From a bacterium (GTDB lineage Bacteria > Bacillota > Bacilli > Lactobacillales > Streptococcaceae): a stretch of 64,000 nt of DNA. The stretch covers positions 1-64,000 of the forward strand of contig CAJNDF010000007.1 in NCBI GenBank assembly GCA_905221455.1. The letters run 5' to 3'. Below are positions 30,470 through 41,048 of this stretch, piece after piece (within the stretch, counting starts at the first letter, position 1; each line of letters begins with the position of its first letter). The notes below the pieces were generated by a model. The model was given only the letters and a program-made list of their open reading frames with translations, did not search any database and was not told where the DNA came from. The position numbers were made by a program, and so were the translations under genes.

Positions 30470-31987
30470 TTATTTCTTTAATTCTACCAAATCTTCATTG
30501 ATTCGGCGATAAATTGTTGTCAAGTCAAGCAAACCTTCCTCGACAGCTGGTGTCAATTGATCTTCTGTCATACGCCAAGACCAGTTTCCACCAAGGGTAG
30601 ATGGGAAGTTCATACGAGCTGTCTCATCCAATTCTAGCAAATCTTGCATAGTTGCAATTGCCATAAAGCTAACTGATGAAAAGACTGTACGCAGCATAGC
30701 GTGTGGCACTGTTTCATATTCTTTACGGTTAGTGTAGCGAGCCATGTACTCACGAGTCGCATCATCGATCTCGTTACGGTACCAACCAAGGACCGTATTG
30801 TTATCGTGAGTTCCTGTGTACATAACTGAGTTAGCTGGTGCCAAGTGTGGGCTATCGATGCTTTCGTCTTCTGGGTTGAAGGCAAATTGAAGAATCTTCA
30901 TCCCTGGGAAGCCAGTACGTTCACGCAATTCGATCACTTCATCTGTCATGAAGCCAAGGTCTTCAGCGATGATGTTTAGCTCACCAAGTTCTTCCTTAAC
31001 TGCTGCAAAAAGCTTGTAGCCAGGACCTTTCACCCACTCACCAGGTGCTGCTGTATCAGAACCAGCAGGGATTTCCCAGTAAGATTCGAAACCACGGAAG
31101 TGGTCGATACGAACGATATCGTAGATTTTGAAGCTTTCACGCAAGCGTTCAATCCACCATTTGTAGCCGTCTTTGTCCATTGCTTCCCAGTCATAGATTG
31201 GGTTACCCCAAAGCTGACCAGTTGCAGAAAACTCATCTGGTGGGCATCCTGCGATGCAAGTTGCTTTACCGTTGACATCTGTCTTGAAGAGATGTGGATT
31301 TGCCCACATATCGCTTGAATCTTCCGCTACATAGATTGGCATGTCCCCAACGATTTCGATGTGGTTGTCGTTAGCGTAAGCTTTCAATTTCAACCATTGT
31401 TGGAAGAAGAAGTATTGAGTCACACGGTGGTAAACCAACTTGTCTGCTAATTGCTCACGGTAGCTTTCAAGTGCTGAAGCTTTACGAGCACGAGCATCTG
31501 CATCTGGCCATTCAGTCCAAGCAAGATTGTCAAAATGCTCTTTGATAGCCATATACTCAGCAAAGAGCTCAAGCCATGATTGGTTGTCTTGAGCAAATTT
31601 CTCAAAATCTGTAACATCTCCGACTTCAAAGAAACGTTTCACCGCTTTTTCTAAAAGAGGACGACGTGCATAGTAGATTTTCGCATAGTCAACTTCAGAC
31701 GCATCGCTACCAAAGTCAACTCCTTCAAGGTCACTTGCTTCCAACAAACCTTGCTCCACCAAGATATCCAAATCGATAAAATGAGTGTTCCCTGCGAAGG
31801 CTGAGAAAGATTGGTAAGGAGAATCTCCGTAACTAGTTGTTCCTAATGGAAGGATTTGCCAGTAACGTTGTTTGGTACGAACCAAGAAATCAACGAAGTC
31901 ATAAGCACTTTGACCAAATGATCCGATTCCGTAGGCTCCTGGGAGAGAAGAGATGTGCATCAACACACCACTTTGACGTTTTTTCAT
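30470..31987 (-). CDS. malQ: 4-alpha-glucanotransferase (amylomaltase)
   Basis: This 505-residue GH77 enzyme (malM in pneumococcus) transfers glucan segments between maltodextrins, producing longer chains for MalP and free glucose. Conserved segments include [29 protein letters not shown] (nucleophile Asp), IAEDLG and [12 protein letters not shown]. The ATG of MKKRQSG is used because GAGGTG precedes it. First gene of malQP, with a promoter and a perfect MalR operator about 45-95 bp upstream. Confidence 0.96.
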   Translation of the reverse strand: MKKRQSGVLMHISSLPGAYGIGSFGQSAYDFVDFLVRTKQRYWQILPLGTTSYGDSPYQSFSAFAGNTHFIDLDILVEQGLLEASDLEGVDFGSDASEVDYAKIYYARRPLLEKAVKRFFEVGDVTDFEKFAQDNQSWLELFAEYMAIKEHFDNLAWTEWPDADARARKASALESYREQLADKLVYHRVTQYFFFQQWLKLKAYANDNHIEIVGDMPIYVAEDSSDMWANPHLFKTDVNGKATCIAGCPPDEFSATGQLWGNPIYDWEAMDKDGYKWWIERLRESFKIYDIVRIDHFRGFESYWEIPAGSDTAAPGEWVKGPGYKLFAAVKEELGELNIIAEDLGFMTDEVIELRERTGFPGMKILQFAFNPEDESIDSPHLAPANSVMYTGTHDNNTVLGWYRNEIDDATREYMARYTNRKEYETVPHAMLRTVFSSVSFMAIATMQDLLELDETARMNFPSTLGGNWSWRMTEDQLTPAVEEGLLDLTTIYRRINEDLVELKK

Positions 31988-32030
31988 AAACAACACCTCG
32001 TGTATTTGTAGTTTAAATTTTCATTTTTGG

Positions 32031-32046
32031 ACGCAAACGTTTGCGT
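32031..32046. promoter_or_regulatory. MalR operator of malQP
   Basis: ACGCAAACGTTTGCGT is a perfect 16-bp palindrome about 8 bp downstream of the malQ -10, covering the start of transcription. LacI-family repressors bind such CG-centred palindromes, and MalR is known to repress this promoter in pneumococcus. Confidence 0.88.
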
Positions 32047-32053
32047 TAAGATA

Positions 32054-32082
32054 AGTATACTTCATTTTTGGAATAATTGCAA
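32054..32082 (-). promoter_or_regulatory. malQ promoter with overlapping cre-like site
   Basis: The reverse strand has TTGCAA, 17-bp spacer, TATACT. On the + strand TTGCAAGCGTTTTTA (32077-32091) matches 14 of 15 positions of the Gram-positive cre consensus and overlaps the -35, so CcpA repression is likely in addition to MalR. Confidence 0.8.
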
Positions 32083-32374
32083 GCGTTTTTAAAAAAACTT
32101 TTGATTATTTTTTTTAAAAAGTTGTTCTTCTTTATGTATACATATACATTTTCCTTTTCTATTTACAAAATCTTCTTCAACTACAAATCGAAGGCCCAAC
32201 TTAGCTTACTTTTGGTCTAGAGCAATTTATTTTTTGTTCAAAATCTAGGCAATCGTTTCCCTAAATAATTTCAGTAAAATCATGAAAATATATTTTCTGA
32301 CTTTTCTACTATTATAAACAAATAAAACGCTTACCCTTTGCGTGAAATTTTTTTAAAATTTTTACAAAAAACAC

Positions 32375-32403
32375 TTGCAACCGTTTTCTGTTTGTGCTAT
32401 ACT
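32375..32403 (+). promoter_or_regulatory. malX promoter with cre site over the -35
   Basis: TTGCAA, 17-bp spacer, TATACT with extended TGC. TTGCAACCGTTTTCT (32375-32389) fits every position of the cre consensus WTGNAANCGNWNNCW and includes the -35 hexamer, implying direct CcpA repression. Confidence 0.85.
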
Positions 32404-32414
32404 AGTCCCATAAA

Positions 32415-32433
32415 GGAAAACGTTTGCGTTTCC
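32415..32433. promoter_or_regulatory. MalR operator of malXCD
   Basis: GGAAAACGTTTGCGTTTCC is a 19-bp near-palindrome starting 11 bp after the malX -10, centred like the malQ operator on AACGTTTGCG. Confidence 0.85.
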
Positions 32434-32471
32434 TCATTATAAAATTTGTTATTCTTTAGGAGGAATACACT

Positions 32472-33743
32472 ATGTCATCTAAATTCATGAAGAGCGCTGC
32501 TGTGCTTGGAACTGCTACACTTGCTAGCTTGCTTTTGGTAGCTTGCGGAAGCAAAACTGCTGATAAGCCTGCTGATTCTGGTTCATCTGAAGCGAAAGAA
32601 ATCACTCTTTACGTTGAAGACCAATACAAAGCTTATGCTGAAACAGTTGCTAAAGCTTATGAAAAAGAATCAGGAACAAAAGTTAACATCAAATCTGGTG
32701 ACCAACTTGGTGGTCTTGACAAACTTTCTCTTGACAACCAATCAGGTCAAGCCGCTGACGTTATGATGGCTCCATACGACCGTGTAGGTAGCCTTGGTAC
32801 TGACGGACAACTTTCAGAAGTCAAATTGAGCGACGGCGCTAAAACAGATGATAAAACTAAATCTCTTGTAACAGCTGCTGACGGTAAAGTTTACGGTGCT
32901 CCTGCCGTTATCGAGTCACTTGTTATGTACTACAACAAAGACTTGGTAAAAGAAGCTCCAAAAACATTTGCTGACCTAGAAAACCTTGCTAAAGATAGCA
33001 AATACGCATTCGCTGGAGAAGATGGAAAAACTTCTGCTTTCCTAGCTGACTGGACAAACTTCTACTATGCATACGGACTTCTTGCTGGTAACGGTGCTTA
33101 CGTATTCGGTCAAAACGGTAAAGATGCTAAAGACATCGGTCTTGCTAATGACGGTTCTATTGCAGGTATCAACTACGCTAAATCTTGGTACGAAAAATGG
33201 CCTAAAGGTATGCAAGATGGTACAGCTGCTGGAAACTTAATCCAAACTCAATTCCAAGAAGGTAAAACAGCTGCTATCATCGACGGACCTTGGAAAGCTC
33301 AAGCCTTCAAAGATGCTAAAGTAAACTACGGTGTTGCAACTATCCCAACTCTTCCAAACGGAAAAGACTACTCAGCATTCGGTGGTGGTAAAGCTTGGAT
33401 CATCCCATCAAGCACTAAGAACCTTGAAGGCGCACAAAAATTTGTAGACTTCCTTGTTTCAACTGAACAACAAAAAGCCTTCTACGATGCAACTAACGAA
33501 ATCCCAGCTAACACTGAAGCTCGTTCATACGCTGAAGGTAAAAACGATGAGTTGACAACAGCTGTTATCAAACAGTTCAAGAACGCTCAACCAATGCCAA
33601 ACATCTCTCAAATGTCTGCAGTTTGGGAACCAGCTGCTAACATGCTCTTTGACTCTGTAAGTGGTAAGAAAGATGCTAAAACAGCTGCTAACGATGCTGT
33701 AACATTGATCAAAGAAACAATCAAACAAAAATTTGGTGAATAA
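32472..33743 (+). CDS. malX: maltodextrin-binding lipoprotein MalX
   Basis: This 423-residue extracellular solute-binding protein of the ABC maltodextrin importer has a signal peptide with lipobox LLVACGS (Cys about residue 25), so it is lipid-anchored. The mature part has the family-1 solute-binding fold. TTAGGAGGAATAC precedes ATG. First gene of malXCD with a MalR operator and cre site upstream. No ATPase is encoded nearby; pneumococcal MalXCD is known to borrow the shared ATPase MsmK. A strong hairpin follows the gene and probably raises its mRNA level over malCD. Confidence 0.96.
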   Translation: MSSKFMKSAAVLGTATLASLLLVACGSKTADKPADSGSSEAKEITLYVEDQYKAYAETVAKAYEKESGTKVNIKSGDQLGGLDKLSLDNQSGQAADVMMAPYDRVGSLGTDGQLSEVKLSDGAKTDDKTKSLVTAADGKVYGAPAVIESLVMYYNKDLVKEAPKTFADLENLAKDSKYAFAGEDGKTSAFLADWTNFYYAYGLLAGNGAYVFGQNGKDAKDIGLANDGSIAGINYAKSWYEKWPKGMQDGTAAGNLIQTQFQEGKTAAIIDGPWKAQAFKDAKVNYGVATIPTLPNGKDYSAFGGGKAWIIPSSTKNLEGAQKFVDFLVSTEQQKAFYDATNEIPANTEARSYAEGKNDELTTAVIKQFKNAQPMPNISQMSAVWEPAANMLFDSVSGKKDAKTAANDAVTLIKETIKQKFGE

Positions 33744-33751
33744 AAAATTTG

Positions 33752-33785
33752 TTCAAGGGGGGTGGAAATCAAATCCCCCTTTGAA
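33752..33785 (+). terminator. malX-malC intergenic hairpin (stabiliser or partial terminator)
   Basis: TTCAA-GGGGG pairs with CCCCC-TTTGAA around a 12-nt loop. No T run follows, so it more likely protects the malX 3' end or causes pausing than full termination. Confidence 0.65.
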
Positions 33786-33852
33786 TTTATCAATAGAAAC
33801 ATAAATAGTTTAGGTTTTATCTAAAAACCAGTATTCTATGAAAGGAGTTATT

Positions 33853-35145
33853 ATGGAAAAGCAACAACCTAGTAAAGCAGCCCTGCTGTCTATCATTCCT
33901 GGGTTAGGACAGATTTACAATAAACAAAAAGCAAAAGGTTTTATCTTCCTTGGTGTAACCCTTGTATTTGTCCTTTACTTCCTAGCACTTGCAGCCCCTG
34001 AATTGAGCAATCTCATCACTCTTGGTGACAAACCAGGTCGTGATAATTCCCTCTTTATGCTGATTCGTGGTGCCTTCCATTTAATTTTTGTAGTCGTTTA
34101 TGTACTCTTTTATTTCTCAAATATTAAAGATGCACATACAATTGCAAAACGCATTAACAATGGAATTCCAGTTCCACGTAGCCTCAAAGATATGATCAAA
34201 GGAATCTATGAAAATGGCTTCCCTTACCTCTTGATCATCCCATCTTATGTTGCTATGACATTCGCGATTATCTTCCCAGTTATCGTAACCTTGATGATCG
34301 CCTTTACCAACTACGACTTCCAACACTTGCCACCAAACAAATTGTTGGACTGGGTTGGTTTGACAAACTTTACAAATATCTGGAGCTTGAGTACATTCCG
34401 TTCTGCCTTCGGTGCCGTTCTTTCTTGGACTATCATCTGGGCTTTGGCAGCTTCTACTTTACAAATCGTAATCGGTATCTTCACAGCTATCATTGCTAAC
34501 CAACCATTTATCAAAGGAAAACGTATCTTCGGTGTTATTTTCCTTCTTCCTTGGGCTGTCCCAGCCTTCATCACTATCTTGACATTCTCAAACATGTTTA
34601 ACGATAGTGTCGGAGCTATCAACACTCAAGTATTGCCAATCTTGGCTAAATTCCTTCCTTTCCTTGATGGGGCTCTTATTCCTTGGAAAACAGACCCAAC
34701 TTGGACTAAAATTGCCTTGATTATGATGCAAGGTTGGCTTGGATTCCCATACATCTACGTTTTGACCTTGGGTATCTTGCAATCTATTCCTAACGATCTT
34801 TACGAAGCAGCTTATATTGACGGTGCCAACGCTTGGCAAAAATTCCGCAACATCACTTTCCCAATGATCTTGGCTGTTGCGGCACCTACTTTGATTAGTC
34901 AATACACCTTCAACTTTAACAACTTCTCTATCATGTACCTCTTCAACGCTGGAGGACCTGGTAGTGTCGGTGGTGGAGCTGGTTCAACCGATATCTTGAT
35001 TTCATGGATTTACCGTTTGACAACAGGTACATCTCCTCAATACTCTATGGCGGCAGCTGTTACCTTGATTATCTCTATCATTGTCATCTCAATTTCTATG
35101 ATCGCATTCAAGAAACTACACGCATTTGATATGGAGGACGTCTAA
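33853..35145 (+). CDS. malC: maltodextrin ABC transporter permease MalC
   Basis: This 430-residue integral membrane permease (MalF type) has an N-terminal extension with two or three helices before the core of six. The EAA loop that contacts the ATPase is [21 protein letters not shown] near residue 320. The ATG after GAAAGGAGTTATT is chosen, 15 bp inside the longest frame. malD begins 1 bp after its stop. Together with MalD it forms the channel for maltodextrins captured by MalX. Confidence 0.95.
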   Translation: MEKQQPSKAALLSIIPGLGQIYNKQKAKGFIFLGVTLVFVLYFLALAAPELSNLITLGDKPGRDNSLFMLIRGAFHLIFVVVYVLFYFSNIKDAHTIAKRINNGIPVPRSLKDMIKGIYENGFPYLLIIPSYVAMTFAIIFPVIVTLMIAFTNYDFQHLPPNKLLDWVGLTNFTNIWSLSTFRSAFGAVLSWTIIWALAASTLQIVIGIFTAIIANQPFIKGKRIFGVIFLLPWAVPAFITILTFSNMFNDSVGAINTQVLPILAKFLPFLDGALIPWKTDPTWTKIALIMMQGWLGFPYIYVLTLGILQSIPNDLYEAAYIDGANAWQKFRNITFPMILAVAAPTLISQYTFNFNNFSIMYLFNAGGPGSVGGGAGSTDILISWIYRLTTGTSPQYSMAAAVTLIISIIVISISMIAFKKLHAFDMEDV

Positions 35146-35146
35146 G

Positions 35147-35989
35147 ATGAATAACTCAATTAAACTCAAACGTAGACTGACTCAAACCCTTACATACCTT
35201 TACTTGATTGGTCTCTCAATCGTGATTATCTATCCACTTTTGATTACCATTATGTCAGCCTTCAAGACTGGTAACGTAGTAGCCTTTAAACTAGACAGCA
35301 ACGTCGACTTTAGTTTTGCTAACTTCCAAGGGCTCTTCTCTGAAACCTTGTACGGTACTTGGTACCTCAACACTTTGATTATCGCCTTAATTACTATGGC
35401 TGTTCAAACAAGTATCATCGTACTTGCTGGTTATGCATACAGCCGTTACAACTTCTTGGCTCGTAAACAAAGTTTGGTCTTCTTCTTGATTATCCAAATG
35501 GTGCCAACCATGGCCGCTTTGACAGCCTTCTTCGTTATGGCACTTATGTTGAACGCCCTTAACCACAGCTGGTTCCTCATCTTCCTCTACGTTGGTGGTG
35601 GTATTCCGATGAATGCTTGGCTCATGAAAGGCTACTTCGATACAGTGCCAATGTCTCTAGACGAATCTGCAAAACTAGACGGTGCAGGACACTTCCGCCG
35701 CTTCTGGCAAATTGTTCTTCCACTTGTTCGCCCAATGGTTGCCGTACAAGCTCTCTGGGCCTTCATGGGACCTTTCGGGGACTACATCCTCTCTAGTTTC
35801 TTGCTTCGTGAGAAAGAATACTTTACTGTTGCCGTTGGTCTCCAAACCTTCGTTAACAATGCGAAAAATATGAAGATTGCCTACTTCTCAGCAGGTGCTA
35901 TCCTCATCGCCCTTCCAATCTGTATTCTCTTCTTTTTCCTACAAAAGAACTTTGTTTCAGGACTTACAAGTGGTGGCGACAAGGGATAA
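35147..35989 (+). CDS. malD: maltodextrin ABC transporter permease MalD
   Basis: This 280-residue MalG-type permease has six predicted helices. The EAA loop reads [22 protein letters not shown] near residue 185. TGGAGGACGTCT inside the end of malC is the ribosome site for ATG at 35147, so translation is coupled. The stop codon lies inside a hairpin with a T run that attenuates transcription into malA. Confidence 0.95.
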   Translation: MNNSIKLKRRLTQTLTYLYLIGLSIVIIYPLLITIMSAFKTGNVVAFKLDSNVDFSFANFQGLFSETLYGTWYLNTLIIALITMAVQTSIIVLAGYAYSRYNFLARKQSLVFFLIIQMVPTMAALTAFFVMALMLNALNHSWFLIFLYVGGGIPMNAWLMKGYFDTVPMSLDESAKLDGAGHFRRFWQIVLPLVRPMVAVQALWAFMGPFGDYILSSFLLREKEYFTVAVGLQTFVNNAKNMKIAYFSAGAILIALPICILFFFLQKNFVSGLTSGGDKG

Positions 35990-36010
35990 TATATCCCCGC
36001 CACCCTTTTT
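35972..36010 (+). terminator. terminator overlapping the malD stop
   Basis: GGTGGCG pairs with CGCCACC around a 19-nt loop containing the stop codon, followed by CTTTTT. Confidence 0.78.
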
Positions 36011-36069
36011 CATTTTGGAGCTTGTTACTGTAAATAATATTCTTGCAACAAGCAATTTCTCTCCTAGAC

Positions 36070-36098
36070 TTGAAATAAAGCACATTTCTCTATATAAT
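36070..36098 (+). promoter_or_regulatory. malA-malR promoter
   Basis: TTGAAA, 17-bp spacer, TATAAT, 37 bp before the malA ATG. It would keep malR expressed when malXCD is repressed. Confidence 0.8.
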
Positions 36099-36135
36099 AA
36101 TACTCATATAGAAAACACCTTTTAGAAAGATACCT

Positions 36136-36936
36136 ATGCTTCCATATCCATTTTCCTATTTTTCAAGTATTTGGGGATTTCGTAAGCCCCTGTCCAAACG
36201 TTTCGGGCTCAACTGGTTTCAGCTTCTATTTACCAGTATCTTCCTTATCAGCTTGTCTATGGTACCTATTGCCATCCAAAACAGCTCACAGGAGACTTAT
36301 CCGCTAGAAACCTTTATCGATAATGTCTATGCCCCATTGACAGATGAGGTTGTCCAGGATCTATCTGAGCATGCTACAATTATTGATGGCAATTTAACTT
36401 ATACAGGAACTGCCAGTCAAGCGCCTTCTATTGTGATTGGTCCAAGTCAAAGCAAAGACTTACCGAAAAACTTGCAACTGCATTTCGATACCAAAGAGCT
36501 GGTCATCAGCAAGGAAAATAAGGAACTGACTCGCATCTCTTACCGAGCGATTCAGACTGAGAGTTTCAAAAGCAAGGAAAGCTTGACCCAAGCGATTTCT
36601 AAAGACTGGTACCAACAAAATCGTGTCTATATCAGTCTCTTCCTAGTTCTCGGTGCTAGCTTCCTCTTTGGTTTGAATTTCTTTATCGTCTCTCTAGGAG
36701 CCAGTCTTCTCCTTTATATCACTAAGAAATCACGCCTCTTTTCATTTAAAACCTTTAAAGAGTGCTACCATTTTATCTTGAACTGTTTAGGATTACCAAC
36801 TCTGATTACGCTTATTTTGGGATTATTTGGCCAAAATATGACAACTCTGATTACTGTACAAAACATTCTTTTTGTTCTATATCTGGTCACTATCTTTTAT
36901 AAAACGCATTTCCGTGATCCAGATTACCATAAATAG
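36136..36936 (+). CDS. malA: maltodextrin utilisation membrane protein MalA
   Basis: This 266-residue membrane protein has an N-terminal helix (about 28-50), an extracellular domain of about 120 residues, and three or four C-terminal helices. It resembles the DUF1189 group of unknown biochemical role. In pneumococcus this gene lies between malD and malR and is named malA. It is transcribed with malR (9-bp gap) from its own promoter at 36070-36098. A weak AGAAAGATACCT ribosome site precedes ATG. Confidence 0.85.
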   Translation: MLPYPFSYFSSIWGFRKPLSKRFGLNWFQLLFTSIFLISLSMVPIAIQNSSQETYPLETFIDNVYAPLTDEVVQDLSEHATIIDGNLTYTGTASQAPSIVIGPSQSKDLPKNLQLHFDTKELVISKENKELTRISYRAIQTESFKSKESLTQAISKDWYQQNRVYISLFLVLGASFLFGLNFFIVSLGASLLLYITKKSRLFSFKTFKECYHFILNCLGLPTLITLILGLFGQNMTTLITVQNILFVLYLVTIFYKTHFRDPDYHK

Positions 36937-36945
36937 GAGATTTTT

Positions 36946-37932
36946 ATGCCCGTTACGATTAAAGACGTGGCCAAGGCTGCTGGTGTTTCGCCTTCAACCG
37001 TAACCCGTGTTATTCAAAATAAATCAACCATTAGCGACGAAACAAAAAAACGCGTTCGCAAGGCTATGAAGGAGCTTAATTACCACCCCAACCTCAACGC
37101 TCGTAGCTTGGTAAGCAGTTATACCCAAGTTATCGGCTTGGTGCTTCCTGACGACTCAGACGCCTTCTATCAAAATCCTTTCTTTCCATCAGTCCTACGC
37201 GGCATCTCTCAAGTTGCATCTGAAAACCACTATGCCATTCAGATAGCAACAGGGAAAGATGAGAAGGAGCGTCTTACTGCCATCTCACAAATGGTCTATG
37301 GTAAACGTGTAGACGGTTTAATTTTCCTTTATGCCGAAGAAGAAGATCCTTTAGTCAAACTGGTGGCTGATGAGCAGTTCCCCTTCCTCATCCTAGGAAA
37401 ATCTCTGTCCCCCTTCATTCCACTTGTCGATAATGACAATGTTCAAGCTGGCTTTGATGCGACTGAATATTTCATCAAAAAAGGCTGCAAACGAATTGCT
37501 TTTATTGGAGGGACTAAGAGACTCTTCGTAACACAAGACCGTTTAACAGGCTATGAGTTAGCACTCAAACAGTACCAACTGCCTCTTGATAGTAACTTGA
37601 CCTATTTTGCGAACGAATTTCTAGAAGAAAAAGGGTATCAATTCAGTAAGCGTTTGTTTAAACATGATCCTATGATTGATGCTATCATCACAACTGATAG
37701 CCTCCTAGCTGAAGGGGTCTGTGATTACATCGCAAAACACCAACTGGATGTCCCTGTTCTCAGCTTCGACTCAGTCAATCCCAAGCTCAACTTGGCAGCC
37801 TATGTCGATATTAATAGCCTAGAACTTGGCCGAACATCATTTGAAACCATTCTTCAGATTATCAACGATGCTAAAAGCAATAAACAAATTTGTTACCGCC
37901 AGTTGATCGCCCACAAAATTATTGAAAAATAA
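36946..37932 (+). CDS. malR: maltose operon repressor MalR (LacI family)
   Basis: This 328-residue regulator has an N-terminal helix-turn-helix (TIKDVAKAAGVSPSTVTRVI, residues 3-22) with hinge helix NARSLVS near residue 55, then a periplasmic-binding-like sensor domain. It represses malQP and malXCD through the CG-centred palindromes at 32031 and 32415; maltose or maltodextrin releases it. AATAGGAGATTTTT precedes ATG. A third similar palindrome lies upstream of pgi. Confidence 0.95.
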   Translation: MPVTIKDVAKAAGVSPSTVTRVIQNKSTISDETKKRVRKAMKELNYHPNLNARSLVSSYTQVIGLVLPDDSDAFYQNPFFPSVLRGISQVASENHYAIQIATGKDEKERLTAISQMVYGKRVDGLIFLYAEEEDPLVKLVADEQFPFLILGKSLSPFIPLVDNDNVQAGFDATEYFIKKGCKRIAFIGGTKRLFVTQDRLTGYELALKQYQLPLDSNLTYFANEFLEEKGYQFSKRLFKHDPMIDAIITTDSLLAEGVCDYIAKHQLDVPVLSFDSVNPKLNLAAYVDINSLELGRTSFETILQIINDAKSNKQICYRQLIAHKIIEK

Positions 37933-37957
37933 AAACCAGCTCGCGCTGGTTTTTTTG
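37931..37957. terminator. terminator between malR and yitT
   Basis: AAAACCAGC pairs with GCTGGTTTT around a TCGC loop and runs into seven T's on the + strand. The A run on the other side lets it work for the convergent gene also. Confidence 0.88.
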
Positions 37958-37961
37958 GTCA

Positions 37962-38903
37962 CTAATTTTCTGTTTCAACGAATCGTCCCAAAATATGAAC
38001 ATTCTCCGATACAGAGACAAAGGCGCTTGGATCCACCTGTTTCATAATCTGTTTAAATTCATTAAACTCTGCACGTGTAATGACAGTGATTAAAACTGCC
38101 TTTCTCTCGTGATTATAGGTTCCTTCTGCATCGTGGATCATGGTTGCTCCGCGGTGCAATTTTTTATGGATTTTTTCAATTACCTTGTCTGGATGATTGG
38201 TCACAATCATGGCCTGCATGCGTTTTTGCTTGGTAAAGACAGCATCTGTCACACGGCTAGAGACAAAGATAGTAATCATAGAATAGAGAGCGTATTTCCA
38301 ACCAAAGGTCAAACCAGCTATCAACATGATGGTCCCATTTACCAAGAAAGAAATACTGCCGACATTCTTACCTGTTTTCTTACGAATGGTCAGACTGACA
38401 ATATCCGTTCCACCACTGGAGATATTGTTTCGAAGAGCAAAACCAATCCCCAAGCCCATGACAACTCCCCCAAAAAGGGCATTGATAATAGGATCCTCCG
38501 TCAAGGTTGCCACAGGGACAAACTGGATAAAGAAGGAACTCATGGATACCGTGATAAAGGTAAAAATAGTGAACTTATGCCCAATCTGATACCAGGCCAA
38601 GACCATCAAAGGAAAATTAATAGCGTAGAAGGTCAGCGAAATCGGAATGTGAAAACCAAACCAGTGATTACTCAAGGCAGAGATAATCTGTGCCAGACCT
38701 GTCGCACCACTCGAATACACATGCCCTGGTTGGAAAAAGAAATTGACCGCTACTGCTGATAGAAATCCATAGACCAGAGAGGCCGAAATCTTCTCGTCAT
38801 ACTTCTCTCGAGAGATGCTTTGTAAGACACGTAAAATTTTTATCTGATAAGCAAAGCGGCGCAGATAATAGCGCCACCGCTTAATTCGTTTTGCTTGTTT
38901 CAT
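37962..38903 (-). CDS. YitT-family membrane protein
   Basis: This 313-residue protein has an N-terminal basic cytoplasmic stretch, five to six helices (DUF161/YitT, about 45-215), and a C-terminal soluble DUF2179 domain (about 220-310). Function of the family is unknown. Its start overlaps the end of aspS by 23 bp, and GTAGAAGAAG inside aspS serves as the ribosome site, so it is the second gene of the aspS operon. Confidence 0.85.
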   Translation of the reverse strand: MKQAKRIKRWRYYLRRFAYQIKILRVLQSISREKYDEKISASLVYGFLSAVAVNFFFQPGHVYSSGATGLAQIISALSNHWFGFHIPISLTFYAINFPLMVLAWYQIGHKFTIFTFITVSMSSFFIQFVPVATLTEDPIINALFGGVVMGLGIGFALRNNISSGGTDIVSLTIRKKTGKNVGSISFLVNGTIMLIAGLTFGWKYALYSMITIFVSSRVTDAVFTKQKRMQAMIVTNHPDKVIEKIHKKLHRGATMIHDAEGTYNHERKAVLITVITRAEFNEFKQIMKQVDPSAFVSVSENVHILGRFVETEN

Positions 38904-40644
38904 CTTCTTCTACTTGTAAGCTGAGTTCCTCTAGTTGTTTAAGAGCGACTGTTGATGGAGCTTGTGTCATTGGGTCAGTTGCCTTGTTGTTCTTAGGAAA
39001 GGCAATAACTTCACGGATATTTTCTTCTCCTGCAAGCAACATAACAAATCGGTCAAGTCCGATAGCCAAACCACCGTGTGGTGGGAAACCATAGTCCATA
39101 GCTTCAAGAAGGAATCCAAACTGATCATTTGCTTCTTCAGCTGAGAAACCAAGAGCCTTGAACATGCGTTCTTGAAGGTCTTTTTGGTTGATACGAAGGC
39201 TACCACCACCAAGCTCATAACCGTTCAAGACGATATCGTAAGCAATGGCACGAACCTTCGCCAAATCACCTTCTAGTTCGTGAGCAGTTTCTTCCTGTGG
39301 AAGAGTGAATGGATGGTGGGCGCTCATGTAACGGCCTTCTTCTTCAGACCATTCAAACATTGGCCAGTCAACCACCCAAAGGAAGTTGAACTTATCATTA
39401 TCAATCAAACCAAGCTCTTTGGCAATACGTCCACGAAGGGCACCGAGTGTTGCATTGGCTACCTCAAGCGTATCTGCCACAAAGAGAACTAAATCCTTGT
39501 CTTCAAGAGCAAGTGCTGTTGTCAACTCTGCTTGGATACCAGTCAAGAACTTGGCAACTGGTCCGTTTAATTCTCCGTCGACTACCTTGACCCAAGCAAG
39601 ACCTTTGGCACCGTACTGTTTGGCTACTTCGGTCATCTTGTCAATGTCTTTACGTGAATAGTTGTCCGCAGCGCCTTTGACCACAATGGCTTTAACGGCA
39701 GGTGCTTCTGAAAAGACTTTAAAGTCCACACCTTTGACCACTTCTGTCAAGTCCTGAAGCAACATGTCAAAGCGCGTATCAGGTTTGTCAGAACCGTAAA
39801 GAGCCATCGCATCATCGTATTTCATACGAGGGAATGGAAGCATCACTTCGATACCTTTGGTTTCTTTCATGACGCGCGCAATCAAGCCTTCTGTGATATC
39901 TTGGATTTCTTGCTCAGTAAGGAAAGACGTTTCCAAGTCGACCTGCGTAAACTCAGGCTGACGGTCACCACGCAAGTCCTCATCACGGAAACATTTAACG
40001 ATTTGGTAATAACGGTCAAAACCAGCATTCATCAACAACTGCTTCGTGATTTGTGGACTTTGAGGAAGCGCGTAAAAATGCCCTTTATTAACACGAGATG
40101 GCACCAAATAGTCACGCGCCCCTTCTGGCGTTGACTTAGAAAGGAATGGTGTCTCCACATCGATAAACTCCAACTCATCCAAGTAATTACGGATAGAGTG
40201 GGTCACCTTGGCACGAAGTTTAAGATTTTCCAACATTTCTGGACGACGAAGGTCAAGGTAACGGTAACGCAAACGTGTATCGTCATTGGCCTCAATGCCA
40301 TCCTTAATCTCAAATGGTGTTGTTTTAGCTGTATTGAGCACAGTAAGAGCTATCACATTCAACTCAACTGCACCTGTTGGCAATTTATCATTGGCTTGCT
40401 CACGCGCTACGACCTGTCCAGTCACCTCGATGACAAATTCGCTACGAAGGCTTTCAGCTGTTGTCATGACCTCTGCAGATACTTTTTCAGGGTTGATAAC
40501 CAACTGCATGATTCCTTCACGGTCACGAAGGTCGATAAAGATCAAACCACCAAGGTCACGACGACGTCCAACCCATCCTTTCAAGGTAATTTCTTGTCCG
40601 ATGTGTTCCTCACGAACACGACCAGCATACATACTACGTTTCAT
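38881..40644 (-). CDS. aspS: aspartyl-tRNA synthetase
   Basis: This 587-residue class II synthetase charges tRNA-Asp. An N-terminal OB-fold anticodon domain (about 1-105) is followed by the catalytic core with motif 2 [16 protein letters not shown] and the bacterial GAD insertion (about 290-420). Motif 3 is [14 protein letters not shown]. An AAGAGGAGAG ribosome site and an extended -10 (TGGTAAAAT, + strand 40674-40682) precede it. Length is standard for the bacterial type. Confidence 0.97.
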   Translation of the reverse strand: MKRSMYAGRVREEHIGQEITLKGWVGRRRDLGGLIFIDLRDREGIMQLVINPEKVSAEVMTTAESLRSEFVIEVTGQVVAREQANDKLPTGAVELNVIALTVLNTAKTTPFEIKDGIEANDDTRLRYRYLDLRRPEMLENLKLRAKVTHSIRNYLDELEFIDVETPFLSKSTPEGARDYLVPSRVNKGHFYALPQSPQITKQLLMNAGFDRYYQIVKCFRDEDLRGDRQPEFTQVDLETSFLTEQEIQDITEGLIARVMKETKGIEVMLPFPRMKYDDAMALYGSDKPDTRFDMLLQDLTEVVKGVDFKVFSEAPAVKAIVVKGAADNYSRKDIDKMTEVAKQYGAKGLAWVKVVDGELNGPVAKFLTGIQAELTTALALEDKDLVLFVADTLEVANATLGALRGRIAKELGLIDNDKFNFLWVVDWPMFEWSEEEGRYMSAHHPFTLPQEETAHELEGDLAKVRAIAYDIVLNGYELGGGSLRINQKDLQERMFKALGFSAEEANDQFGFLLEAMDYGFPPHGGLAIGLDRFVMLLAGEENIREVIAFPKNNKATDPMTQAPSTVALKQLEELSLQVEEDETSKTN

Positions 40645-40769
40645 TGTTTCTCTCCTCTTTTATTCTGTTACTATTTTACCATAAAAGCGCAGGCTCTTCA
40701 TGAAAATCAGCAGAAAAGTTTGCCAGTCTTTAAAAATCAGGTGAAGTCATTAAGAATTACCACCAATAC

Positions 40770-40797
40770 AAAAATCCGATGAACATTTCACCGGACT
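40770..40797 (-). terminator. terminator of the XRE-ABC envelope operon
   Basis: On the reverse strand GTCCGGTGA pairs with TCATCGGAT (one G-U) around AATGT, followed by TTTT. Confidence 0.78.
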
Positions 40798-40800
40798 CTT

Positions 40801-41031
40801 TTATTTTGAATTGTTGCCTGCTTTACGCTTTTCAGCAATTTCAGCTGCCTTTCGAGGCAAGACGATTTCCGTTGTGTAAGCTGTCCCAAAACGCCAGATA
40901 CCGGCAATAGGGGCAAAGACCACTGCTAAATGGCTATAGAAGAAATCTCCCTTAAAGGCATAAGCTAGTCCCCCAATGATGAAAAATAGAACGACTGCTT
41001 GAATCACTGCTAATAAAATTACTCGTTTCAT
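40801..41031 (-). CDS. small two-helix membrane protein
   Basis: This 76-residue protein has two hydrophobic segments (ILLAVIQAVVLFFIIGGLAY and HLAVVFAPIAGIWRFG) and a basic C-terminal helix (RKAAEIAEKRKAG). I do not recognise a family. AGGAGGTCAC precedes ATG. It is the last gene of the 45.2-40.8 kb operon and lies 17 bp after the CPBP gene. Confidence 0.75.
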   Translation of the reverse strand: MKRVILLAVIQAVVLFFIIGGLAYAFKGDFFYSHLAVVFAPIAGIWRFGTAYTTEIVLPRKAAEIAEKRKAGNNSK

Positions 41032-41048
41032 GTGACCTCCTGACTCTA

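Noticed and set aside
32247..32262. Additional cre site in the malQ-malX intergenic region
   Set aside because: GGCAATCGTTTCCC deviates at the conserved TG and lies far from both promoters.
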